A model generated the notes under the pieces. It saw only the letters and a list, made by a program, of their open reading frames with translations, searched no databases and was not told the origin of the DNA. Made by a program: the position numbers and the translations under genes. A stretch of 64,000 nucleotides of DNA, taken from contig CP137321.1 in NCBI GenBank assembly GCA_033182465.1, positions 2,666,001 through 2,730,000 on the forward strand, given 5' to 3'. Each line of letters starts with the position of its first letter. Position 1 is the stretch's first letter. Below are positions 22,755-32,580 of this stretch, one piece after another. This DNA is from Sanghuangporus weigelae (taxonomy: Eukaryota; Basidiomycota; Agaricomycetes; Hymenochaetales; Hymenochaetaceae).

Positions 22755-23298
22755 CTTGCGTCGAAAAGAAACGTGAATTAACCGGAATGTCCAGCACAGC
22801 GTTCTGAGGTGAGGACAACCATTGGTTCGGACGGCAATGCTTTGTCCGCGTTTTCATAAGAAAGGGCCGATCAAACCTTGAGCTTGTAGCGTAGCTATCA
22901 AGTGCGAATATTCACTATTGCGTAATAGATGCTCACGTGATGCGGCCTCTGCATCCATCCTCCATCGGAAGAACTATAAAATCACAATGGTGATCCACAC
23001 AAATGAAAAGAACAATGATTCACCAGGCCACGAAATGCCCTCTTGAAAACGAGGGTGGTAGGGCGTTGCCATCCTTATTGTTATTGTCCTGCTGCACATA
23101 TGTCGTCACAAATATCGTGTTTGGGCACTATAAAAGCACCTTCGGATGTGATGAGGGCTTGTTTTGCCCCCTTTTGTCTCTCTGACGCTTGCTCACGAAC
23201 GTCTTTTCTTTCCTTATTTTGGATTCCTCATAGAGCCTGGTGCTCCTCGTACACGTTCATTAGATTGGTTTGAACTTCTTCTTACAATTCAGATCATC
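22755..23298. promoter_or_regulatory. Divergent promoter region hydrolase / CBM19 protein
   Basis: This 544-bp stretch lies between two diverging start codons. The only clear motif is a TATA box for the plus-strand gene (separate entry). Confidence 0.5.
23129..23136 (+). promoter_or_regulatory. TATA box of the CBM19 protein gene
   Basis: TATAAAAG about 165 bp upstream of the ATG at 23299 in the divergent region. Confidence 0.55.
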
Positions 23299-25024
23299 AT
23301 GCTCTCCATTGCCAAGGCTCTTTCTGTCTTCGCTTTCTTTGAAGCTCTATCTCTTGGTCTCGCGGCACCTTTGGGAAACACCCTCCTTGCCTCCTCTGAC
23401 TTGCTTGCGAATGGCCAGGATGCTCAAAACCAAAACGCACAATTCGCGACCTTGAGCGAGAGCGACCCGTGTACCGGTAATTGGTCTAGTTTCTACTGTC
23501 TTCCTGAAGAAGCTTTGAATTCTTTTTATAATAGATGGCGACTTAGGCTGCATCGGCCAAAAGTTTGCCCAATGTGTTGGCGGAGCATGGCAGCCAACAG
23601 ACTGTTCTACTGGAACACAATGTTTCGCACTCCCTCTCGTCAACTCTCGTGGAACTTCAGTAACGTGTGATACGGAAGCAGATGCACTTGCGCGAATTCA
23701 GGCCACGGGCGCGACTGGAGGAATCACGGAAGATGGATCCACTAGTAGCAACACCACGCCATCGGCTTCCGAGAATGTTCCTAATTCTTCAGCTTCTGAG
23801 ACCTCAATCGAGTCTTCTGGCACTTCTGCAACTGACAGTGTTTCGGTTATTGCTGCGTCAGCTACAGGCGTGGAGGGAGGATCCACAGTCTCTAGCAGCG
23901 ATACAGCTGCAGCTGCTTCTTCATCTCCAACGTCGTCTGGAGCCGATGGTATTGATGACGAACCAAATAGCGAAGACGGGGACGACGAAAACTGTCCTTC
24001 ATTCGAAGGTGATATCAGCCCAAGTAGCGAGGCAGAGTCAAGTGCTACCATCTCCGCGGATGACATTGGCTCGACTGATTCTGTTACGGGCACAATTGAG
24101 GCCAGCGCCAGTGCATCTCTTGGGGGGTCAAGTGCATCGTCCACCGTTTCCGCCGAGGACGTCAGCGGCAGTACTTCAGCCCCTCTACTCAAGCGTCAAG
24201 ATGCTATTGGTGACATTCAGTCGACATTAATTCCTCTGTCCGCCGTCGGCTCTGCCGCACCAAGTGGTTCAGTATCTACCGGCGATCCACTTGTTACTGG
24301 CACAGTATCCGCTAGCGACCCGCTTGCGACAGGCGCAACTTCTGATAACATCAGCGCTACGATAAGCGCTACAGGGAGCCAGGCATCCGGCACCGTTGGC
24401 GAGCAAACCGTCACCGTTACAGTAACGGTTACAGCCCTCGGAGCCCTCGACAGTACAAACCCGATATCTGCTAACGCGACTCTTGCTACCGCAACAAACG
24501 CAATACCAAGTGATCCTGCCACCACTGCCAGCCAGATTAGTCCTCTATCCTCTCAATCAGGGCTCGTAACCGGGACAGATACTGTAGAGAGCGATCCGTT
24601 TACTACTGTTAGTCCGTCCAAATCCGATGTGATTGGTTCTGCGACAACACCAGCACTAAGCTCCGAGTCTGTTGCCTTCGGCGCACCAACAAGTCCTGTA
24701 GTTGGCTCACCGACAGTGTCCGACAACACAGCTCTACCGACACAGACGAACCCTGTTGCTGTTTCTGATCCTCTCTTGACTTCCACCGCCGCCAGTTTCA
24801 CCGTGTCTCCAGTATCAGTGCTCAACACTGCAGTCCCAACCACCACTACTCCATCAGTTGTGAGTGATGCTGGCGAGACTAGACCCGACGCTTCTCTGGC
24901 AGCGCTGTCAAGCCCTGTTACAAGCGAGCAGCTGACTACTCCTGGACCGGAAGCAACCTCTCCGAGCGCTTCTTTGCTGTTCGATTCTTCAGATATTTCA
25001 TTCTTACTCACCGCAACGATCTGA
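23299..25024 (+). CDS. Secreted CBM19-like chitin-binding protein with long Ser/Thr-rich tail
   Basis: Two exons (23299-23476, 23535-25024; 58-bp intron) give 555 residues. A signal peptide (about residues 1-23, ending LGLAAP) precedes a short linker and then a cysteine-rich module of about 50 residues: DPCTDGDLGCIGQKF, AQCVGGAWQPTDCSTGTQCF, ALPLVNSRGTSVTC. The spacing resembles the CBM19 chitin-binding domain of yeast chitinase Cts1. The remaining 420 residues are almost pure Ser/Thr/Ala/Val with acidic patches, a probable O-mannosylated stalk, interrupted by LLKRQDAIG, which has the look of a Kex2 processing site. There is no catalytic domain. The end FLLTATI is hydrophobic but too short for a convincing GPI signal. 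Likely a cell-wall-associated or chitin-binding secreted protein; the exact role is unknown. Confidence 0.8.
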
Positions 25025-25547
25025 AAGCCTGACCCGCGCTCATGAACACACACAGTTCGGACGATTATGATCGCTTTGTATGTTTGTCTGTGACAAACTA
25101 TATATATAGTAACTGTAGCGAATAGCAATGCCTCTCGTTTGTCTGATATAGATATTCTATGGATTGAGGCGTAAAGTGGGAGTGTAAACCTGCCATGATA
25201 TAAATTACTCTCAGCATCTCAATCATACTTATCATCGTATAAGGACATGCTGAGTAACTACTAATCGACCAGAACAAGACTATAATGCACTGCTGCCCGA
25301 ATCTCCTGATTCGCACCAGGATAGCAAGCCCACCTCAATCGTAATTGCCTCAATTCATGGATTCGGACCATAATGCAGATTATAATAATATAAGTGCTTG
25401 CGCGAGTATCATCAGGACGGGCGGTACAGACCAGTGATGATAAAATTTCATCAAGAAATATAGTTGATTGTGAAAACAAAAAAACACACTATATACATGA
25501 GATCAATTCCTTCAAGGACTGTATACAAGCATACTTGAGACTTGTCA
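25025..25547. other. Convergent 3' region CBM19 protein / P450
   Basis: About 520 bp of AT-rich sequence between converging stops, with no credible coding frame; presumably both 3' UTRs. Confidence 0.5.
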
Positions 25548-27653
25548 CTAAAGCTCGAACCTGCGCACGCGCATCGGCATAGCATATCCTTCTTCGCCGA
25601 CAACCTTTGGACGAGGCAGAATCGAAGTAACCAGATCAATCTTTGTATCCGGGCCATCCCGCAGGCCAAACGCATAGTTGCGAATGAGCACCGACAGGAC
25701 CGACTGTTAGATGGTTCGTCAGTTGGGCGTTTCTCGCTTTTCTAGAAAGGTAAAGGAGTCGCGTCACTCACCTTGAATTCCGCGATGGCAAATGGACGAC
25801 CGAGGCATGTGCGAGGACCATCGATGAACGATAATATATGATGATATCCGTGGATCTCTTTCGCCTTCTCGGTCAAACCGGATTCGCTGTTCAACCAGCG
25901 CTCAGGCTTGAACTCCTTTGCGTCCGGTCCCCATATCTCTTCGGAACGGTTGATAGCACGTATAGGTACAATGATGGACGTATCACGGGCGAGGGTAATA
26001 TGGTCGACTCGCTCGCCCGTCGCCGTTGTAATTGGGACGCTAAGAGGGACGACGTCATCACAAGTAGCCTACAAACGGTCATATGGAGACTAGGCACCAA
26101 AGGAATCGCAAGAAAGGATGCTTACAATCCGTCCTGTCTGCTCGACCGGAGGATGTAGACGGATGACTTCTCGAGCGACCGCGTCCAGATACGGAAGGCT
26201 GTTCATGAGCTGATCATAGGTAGGGTCCCTGTTAGCGAATTCGGAGAGCTCTTCACGTAGTTTGTCTTGCTTGTCCGGATGAAGCGAGAGCTCAATCAAT
26301 GCCCAGGTCAGGCTTACTGATAAATTCTTTCAGAATTGTCCATGGAAATGCTGAGGTAGGATACTGACTCGAGGTCGTTTCATAGCCCGCCACAAGTAAG
26401 ACCCTCATCTATTGTGGTTGAGCATGAGGACGAAGCAGTAGAAAAGAGATTCACCTGTGCGAGTACCTCTTCCTCGGTAAGCCGCAGATCAGATGTTGAG
26501 TCTTCTGCTCTGACTGAAGATATGTGAGTGGTTGAAAAGGATAACAGGAAGGAATACTGACGCAAACTCCCAATGATCGATCTGGAAGTATCGCTGCTGA
26601 TACCAGCCAGTTCCTTCTCTTTACGACTCCTCTCGAGAAGCGCCTCAGAGACTTCTTGCATCGTCTTATGTAACTTCGAGACAAGGCTTGCGCGTTTTCC
26701 TGGGAGTTTAGTAAGGATCGGAAGTGCAGGACCAAGCAATATCGTCAGAACCATTAGACCTGCAGGCGGGCGTGTACCAAATGCATCAAATACTTCTTCA
26801 ATCGTTGAGTGTCGTCCGTAAAGTGCTCCGAAGTCGTGTCCAAACCCGGCTATGCCGATACTGTCAAGAGATACACAGTTCATCCTGCAACATTGCCATG
26901 AACGAGCAATAAGCATTGTAAAGTGTGCAGTGGCAGGATCAAGGTACATACCATTTCTGGACGTCGATGACAGTTTCTTCGGAACCCGAAGATGCTATGA
27001 TCGAGTCCCAGGCAGCTTTGACCTAGACAAATGAGACGGAGTCGGATCCTACAACGTGCATAGCGCAAATACCTTGTAGCCAGAATCGAAGAACACCGGA
27101 GTCAAAGTGCGAATCGCAGCATTGGTGAATGCCGGACTGAGAGTCCTGCGTTGCCTGAGTAAATATGTTAGCATGCTATTATTTAATAATGATGTGTACT
27201 AATCACCTTCGATGACTGTCACCTTCCGCCCACAAAAGCCCCTTACCAATCTATCTTTGCATTGAGCATGAGAACAAAACCCCAGAATCGAGGCAGTCGT
27301 ACTATGTTATCAATCATCTGCTTTGAGAAATCGCTATTCACGTATGTATACGTTTCCTTCGAGTAGAAATGGGCAATAGCTCTTGGATCGGTAAGTACTG
27401 TCGTCTTTTCCCCGAGTGCAGCGGGTATCTGATAGACGGGACCATATTCTTTGGCCCATTTCTCAAACAGAGCTCCCGTGTCACCGTAGAATACGTCCAT
27501 GGTGACACCGAACAACCAGCTCGACGAATGAGGACCATTCAGCTTAGTTGTCCTGACGCGCCTCCGCATGGCTTGGAAAAGTTTGTAGAAGGTCCATGAT
27601 GCGAAGACGAGTAATACGGCGTCAAGAAAGCGTAGTTTCTCAAAAGAAATCAT
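25548..27653 (-). CDS. Cytochrome P450 monooxygenase
   Basis: Microsomal haem-thiolate monooxygenase in about nine exons, roughly 520 residues. An N-terminal membrane helix (FLDAVLLVFASWTFYKLF) precedes a basic hinge and the PxxxLFG-like region. Conserved marks in order: GLLWAEGDSHRRQRRTLSPAF (helix C WxxxR-type region), the I-helix motif AGYETTS, the K-helix ExxR (REVIRLHPP), the PERW block (FKPERW) and the haem loop FIDGPRTCLGRPFA with the ligand Cys. The stop at 25548 follows MPMRVRRFEL. The start at 27653 (MISFEKL) is preferred over an in-frame ATG 18 codons upstream because it puts the membrane helix near the N-terminus. Family number and substrate cannot be given. It is divergently placed from the lipase-like pseudogene. 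Confidence 0.92.
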
Positions 27654-28525
27654 CTTTGCGGGAGGAGGGAGCTCTTGATTACAGTCACGAGTAAACGTGC
27701 AAAGCATAAATACGATGCCTCGGCGCCGGAATCGTAAGCAGAATCACTCAAACGATGAAGTGCTTTCTGCACGGAGCCAATCATAAAAGCAGCTGCCACC
27801 AGGGAATCGAGGATAGAATGGGTAGCAATCGATTAACAACTCGAGAAGGCACCTGTGAGAAAACATCGGACGAGAGACCGAGACGACGTAGTTCCAAGAA
27901 GTTGACGGCTCAGCTTCTTTGTTTCCTAAGAAGTTCTCGGATGAGTGTGATGGGAAATTCTGGGAGAATGGGATCAGTATCGTCTCGCAATGAATATTAT
28001 TAGAAGCGCAGGAAGATGGGATTTGTCTCAACCAGTTGAGATAGACTTCAGGTATATTGAGTAGGTATGAGACCCAGTTTGAGACTGACACACATGCTCG
28101 TCAGGACCAGTACTAGTAGTGGCTGGTATTGATAGTTATGTTTTGGGATGGGAATCGAATCTTCATTCAAATTGGACGACGGAAACGCCCGAGAGACGCC
28201 CACGGACGAAAGCAGAAGAGATCACGCGCAAGTATTTCCCTTTGGCGTATGGCGACCACCACCACCACCACCATTGACCACCATCTTCATGCTTTGTGTC
28301 CTAAATTCAGGTCCTTCTGCGTATTGAAATTGAATGTTTGCACGTATTGGTATCGCATCGCTGAACATGCTGTGCTATGCTGGTCCTGCCGAAACGACGC
28401 GTCAGTAGATACGAACACGGCGTGAATTCAGAATACGGTGCTGATTGGTTTGGAAGTGCTTTGCGGGATACAAGTTCGCGTGTTCTGTGAGGCTGTGGCT
28501 CTTTCTTTTCCTTGCATAGCTTGTC
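27654..28525. promoter_or_regulatory. Divergent intergenic region P450 / lipase-like pseudogene
   Basis: This 872-bp region should hold the P450 promoter. A (CCA)n run of about 20 bp lies at 28256-28276. Nothing else recognised. Confidence 0.45.
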
Positions 28526-30207
28526 ATGATTGCGAATTCCGAGTCTCATGTCCGTGTAGCTGTCCTTGTCCATGGATTATGGGGCAACCCAGCACATTTG
28601 ATGCAACTAAATCGTCACGCCCTACAGCGATGGCAAACGGATTCCAACGTCGAACTTCTTCTCGTTTCCAGCATTTCAGATGATCTGACGTATGATGGAA
28701 TAGATCGGGGAAGCGAGCGAGTTGCGCAAGAGGTGTGATTCTTTCCAACTCTTCATCTTACTGGTTTACTAACCCCTGCTATTGCGAAGGTGATTGGCAA
28801 AATTCGCCACATAGGAGAGCCGTTACCAAGTTCTCTACGATAAAGTATAGTTTAGGCGGTCTAGTGTGTCGATATCTCGTCGGGTAGGCATGTCTCTGTT
28901 CTATCTCAATCAGCTGGCTTAAGGCGATACTTGCATAAACAGGATCATGCATCAGAAAGGCTACCTTCAAGATGGCTCCTTGTCTACTGCCCATTGCATG
29001 AAACCTCTGGATTTTGTCACGATAGCTACTCCGCATCTCGGGATCCCTCGCTATCCCGGCCTGTTGCACTCTTTTTTCTCCGCCGTAGGAGACAGCCTCT
29101 TATCAAGGACGGGACGGCAGCTATGTCTTTCGGATTCTTGGAGCGAGGGTGATACCGCTCGTAGGACATCTACTAAGAGAATACTACTTGAGACCATGGC
29201 TGATGCCGGTATGTCGCTCATACCTCGTCTCTTTATTCATGTCTAATGTGTTGTTACCAGACCGAGTCTCCTACATGCATAGCACTTTCGATGTTCGAAA
29301 ATGTGGCTGTCTATGCAAATGCGTAAGTAATGGATCTGGAGTATCGTACAGATATTCAATTGACTATTTTGGATGGTGTCAATGACTTATCTGTCCCTTA
29401 TAATATAACGGATCCTGGGTTTCTATCGTAGCGGACATATAAGTTATATTACTGCTGCGATAGAAAACCAGGATCCGTTCTACGCCGATGAAGCATCTCA
29501 CATCGAAACGTGAGCCGTTCTCGCTTGTTCCTTGTCAACTTTTTCTGATTTCCTGCAGCGAACTAGACGGAGAGCATTCACCTACTTATCTTGAAGTCGT
29601 GGAGCGCAAAACGAAAACGATCGGTCCTTCCGCCATATCTTCGTTTCGACTCTCCTTATAACGTGGTCAGTCTCCTATTCCCGCGGACGTCCTTTCTGTC
29701 TGATCATACTTCAACCTTCAGTTGATTTATCCACTTCTACCGCTTCTTGCTCCTGTATTCATCGGAGCTGCTGTGATACGTCTGGAAATCTCTGCCAGGA
29801 AGTCTTGGGTTCGCATCCATGCGTTAGAGAAGGATGTTTCATTTACCGAGGCCTTGTAGCATTCAATTGAATTGATGCAAAATGACGTGCAAACTCGCGA
29901 TGTCCGTTACCTGCCTGCAAATGTCGACATTCAGCAATCGGAATTTGTTTCTACTGTGACAGTTCTGGAGGAGGCGGCATCGCCGGCGAAGACGGACAGC
30001 AGAAAGCACTTGCCTGGTCTCAACGACAAGCAGATCGCGATGTCCCGATCTCTTAACGATCTTCCGAATCTTCGAAAGTTTCTCGTCTGCATACATCCCA
30101 TTCGAAATTCGTATGCACATATCGTATGCCGCGGTATCAAGACCATCCCATCTCAAAAAATTGGAGAAGATGTTCTTCGGCATATCGCGGATCATTTGCT
30201 GATATAG
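28526..30207 (+). pseudogene. DUF676 serine-lipase-like gene, apparently decayed
   Basis: Conserved pieces of the DUF676 family (yeast YOR059C/Rog1-like putative lipases) occur in order: VRVAVLVHGLWGNPAHL, YSLGGLVCRYLVG, LDFVTIATPHLGIPRY, LLETMADA, MFENVAVYANA, VNDLSVPY, TAAIENQDPF, IRLEISARKSWVRIHALEKD and the C-terminal LNDLPNLRKFLVCIHPIRNS...VLRHIADHLLI. Normal introns join several of them, but at least four defects appear. The frame shifts by one between IRHIGE and TKFSTIK (about 28830). The splice phase does not fit between MADA and TESPTC (about 29213-29262). The expected acceptor AG just before 29377 reads GG. A 46-bp insertion (29402-29447) breaks VPY/ITAAIE. The nucleophile elbow also reads KYSLG instead of GxSxG. 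The gene is probably a recent pseudogene; unusual splicing or sequence error could explain some defects but not all. Confidence 0.65.
29407..29479. repeat. 26-bp imperfect inverted repeat from a templated insertion
   Basis: 29407-29432 is the reverse complement of 29454-29479 with 24 of 26 bases matching; the loop is 21 bp. The right arm is conserved coding sequence (AAIENQDPF); the left arm lies within the 46-bp insertion 29402-29447, so the left arm is the new copy. Confidence 0.85.
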
Positions 30208-30706
30208 GTACTGCGCTCGTATTTTCCGGGTTTCATTCTTAAATTCAAAACGCGATTTAACATAGTACATCCGCTACAGAATCACAGACGAGTCGGAATT
30301 ACTATCGATACATGCGAGGGGTAAACCTGCCAGAGGCTACGAACAACCAAGCGCCCTAGCACGCCAGTTCCCCGAGCACGTTCGACACATGCCAAAGCTA
30401 TCGTACGCCACCAAACATCAATATTTTATACGAATAAACAAGACAGCATTCCGAGCCAGATCAAGATTCCGGGAAAAGAAGACGAAGGGTGATTGGGAAA
30501 ATGAGAAACGGGAATATAATAAGACAAGAGATACGGACCGGAAGGGAAGGAGAGGGAGGAGAGATAAGGGTTGAGGAGTGGATGGGCGTTGCAGTGAAGT
30601 TGCCTGTTGGTTACAGATGTCGCTTGGAGGGAGAGGGGTCGGAGGAGCTTAACAGAACTGCGCAGAGGATCCTCATTGCTTGCAAAAGTTTCTACGCATC
30701 TCGACT
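30208..30706. other. Convergent 3' region
   Basis: About 500 bp between the lipase-like pseudogene and the small secreted protein gene. Purine-rich patches (30520-30560, GGGAAGGAGAGGGAGGAG-like) but no credible coding frame. Confidence 0.45.
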
Positions 30707-31211
30707 TCAGAAAGTCTGGATCAATGCAGCGAATGTGCTGATGAGCAGCACTACCCCGACTCCCGATGCCGAAGAGGCAGCAGAATTCGATTGCACTGCA
30801 AAATCCGTGCCCTGTGGCTTCCGTCAGATTACTTTCCTACATAATGCAATTCAGGTAGGTGAAGACTCACCGGATCGTCACCCGTAGAAGACTCTGGTGT
30901 CGGCTTTGTCTCTGGTGCTGCTGTTGCAGTAATTTCTGGACTTAGTGTCGCGGATGCGGAGCCGTCGACGTCCGCCGTGGCTGCTGCAGACAAAATGGAC
31001 GAAATCTCTGAGCCCGAAGCATCAACCCCGAGGACGCGCAATTTCGGTCTCATTCCAAGCTGGGGCGCGGCATAGACTACGAAGAAATCGGATTAGCTAC
31101 ACATTCAAGCATGGTAAAAACGGTAGAGAGCGTACCTGTCGCAAACTGGCTAACGGCGACAATGCACACGAATGCCGTGGCGATGAACGACGAGCGGAAG
31201 AGGACCATCAT
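30707..31211 (-). CDS. Small secreted, probably GPI-anchored protein
   Basis: Exon 1 opens with a signal peptide (MMVLFRSSFIATAFVCIVAVS). A 55-60-bp intron leads to YAAPQLGMRPKLRVLGVDAS and a Ser/Thr/Ala/Pro-rich segment (ATLSPEITATAAPETKPTP). A second intron is then needed. Its acceptor TTTTGCAG opens a last exon SNSAASSASGVGVVLLIS, then TFAALIQTF and stop, which looks like a GPI-attachment signal: small residues, then a hydrophobic tail. The donor is either GTGACG (phase fits the GPI-like frame) or the better-looking GTGAGT six bases on, whose phase does not fit. If the last intron is retained the protein ends VSLHLPELHYVGK instead. No known domain. The mature protein would be under 120 residues. 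Function unknown. Confidence 0.55.
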
Positions 31212-32580
31212 TGTGGAGTTATAAATCTTACAATTCGGAAAGGAGTGTTTTGGTGTTGTTGGCGACCTCGAAGGCGTCAAGAAAATTCGCTTATAAATTG
31301 GTAGAAAATAAGGCGCTAGACCGCTGAGGCGAAGAGCGCTGAGTAGATCGCAGTCAGAACGAAAGTTGGTTGTGGCTGGATTGGCACGCGCAGGTCACTT
31401 TATATCCTTGTCTCAGAGCTTCTCCTGTGGTTTAATCTCATCATGCGTGCCTCACCGTGGCTTCGAAGTTGTTCTGGGGAAGTCGAAAAGTTTGCGGCTG
31501 TCCATATGTACTTCGCTGCTGGTCATCAGAAATTGAAAACAAGGGACGGATCATATTGGCAATGCGTGAGATGCCTCTACATATCGCTTGTACTTTTTCG
31601 TAGCAATCGATCGTAAAAACGAGGCCATTACCTGAAATGGGTGAATGAACAAGCCACAAACGGCAGGTAGAACGCAAGGAACACAAAAACATTGACAATG
31701 TATCCTCCCGTAGCCGAGTGGATGTCCAGCGAACTTAGACATGTTAATGCAGCAAATAATATGCTGCGTTCTGCACAAATGGTTTCTGTGACCGCTGTGC
31801 ATGGCCTCTGGACAATGGGAATGCAGCATAGACTGACCGCAGAATGTGGGGATCATCAGTATTTCCTATTATGGCAAGTCTTGTGTAGGTCGTCGAATCG
31901 CGGTGACTTCGTAATTCCATTCTTGCACGTTTTATGCTTTGGTATGCCCAGGCCTTCTCCGGAACCTTTCTTCGGTAAAAGATGCACAGACGAAGAAGGC
32001 AGTTCAACAATGTACACTCATTAGAAACAGATCCCTTAAGTGGGCGTTAGTTTATACCCGAAGAATCTCACAGAAATGTTCCTCGCTGTGGTTTGTCCTT
32101 ACTTAAGTCCGGTTTAGTGAGCATATTCGTGCCTGGAACTCATCTAGGAATCTGGAAGTCTTGGTGTGACACAATGGACTCTCCATATGCCAAAGGTTTT
32201 CTTTTCGCCAGAGGATCAGACAACACCGCGTCAAATTCCCTCCTGAAACGCGGACGAGATACGATGATTCGATACGAATTGCACAAAACCTGAGATACCA
32301 AAGCGACGAAATGACAGCCTAACAACATCTACGCATTCGAATTTCCATTTGGTTGGTCTGGTCTGTTGTCGAACGTTCTTCAGCTTCGAGTGGTTATCAT
32401 TACGCCGATCGCAGCAGCGATCAGAAGACCCGATCAAATTCGAGCTTGTTCAATCACTGCAGATCTGAGGCGGTTGTAAAGTTACGGCTCCCTTTGATAC
32501 ATCCTCGACTCTACATGTAGTGCAACTCTACGATCGAACAATCAGTTTTTACAAGCGTAGCAAATTTAGTTTGGTTCCCG
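31212..32580. other. Long intergenic stretch without a supported gene
   Basis: About 1.37 kb. Short open frames exist on both strands between 31440 and 32030. One minus-strand stretch (about 31630-31720) encodes a hydrophobic run YIVNVFVFLAFYLPFVACSF that resembles a membrane helix and is followed by a GTAATG donor-like site, but no flanking exons of a membrane protein could be joined to it. It may be a decayed membrane-protein gene. The rest shows nothing. Confidence 0.4.

Noticed and set aside
31690-31720. A-box-like TAGCCGAGTGG suggesting a tRNA-Leu or tRNA-Ser
   Set aside because: No B box follows within 60-90 bp and no acceptor stem is found.
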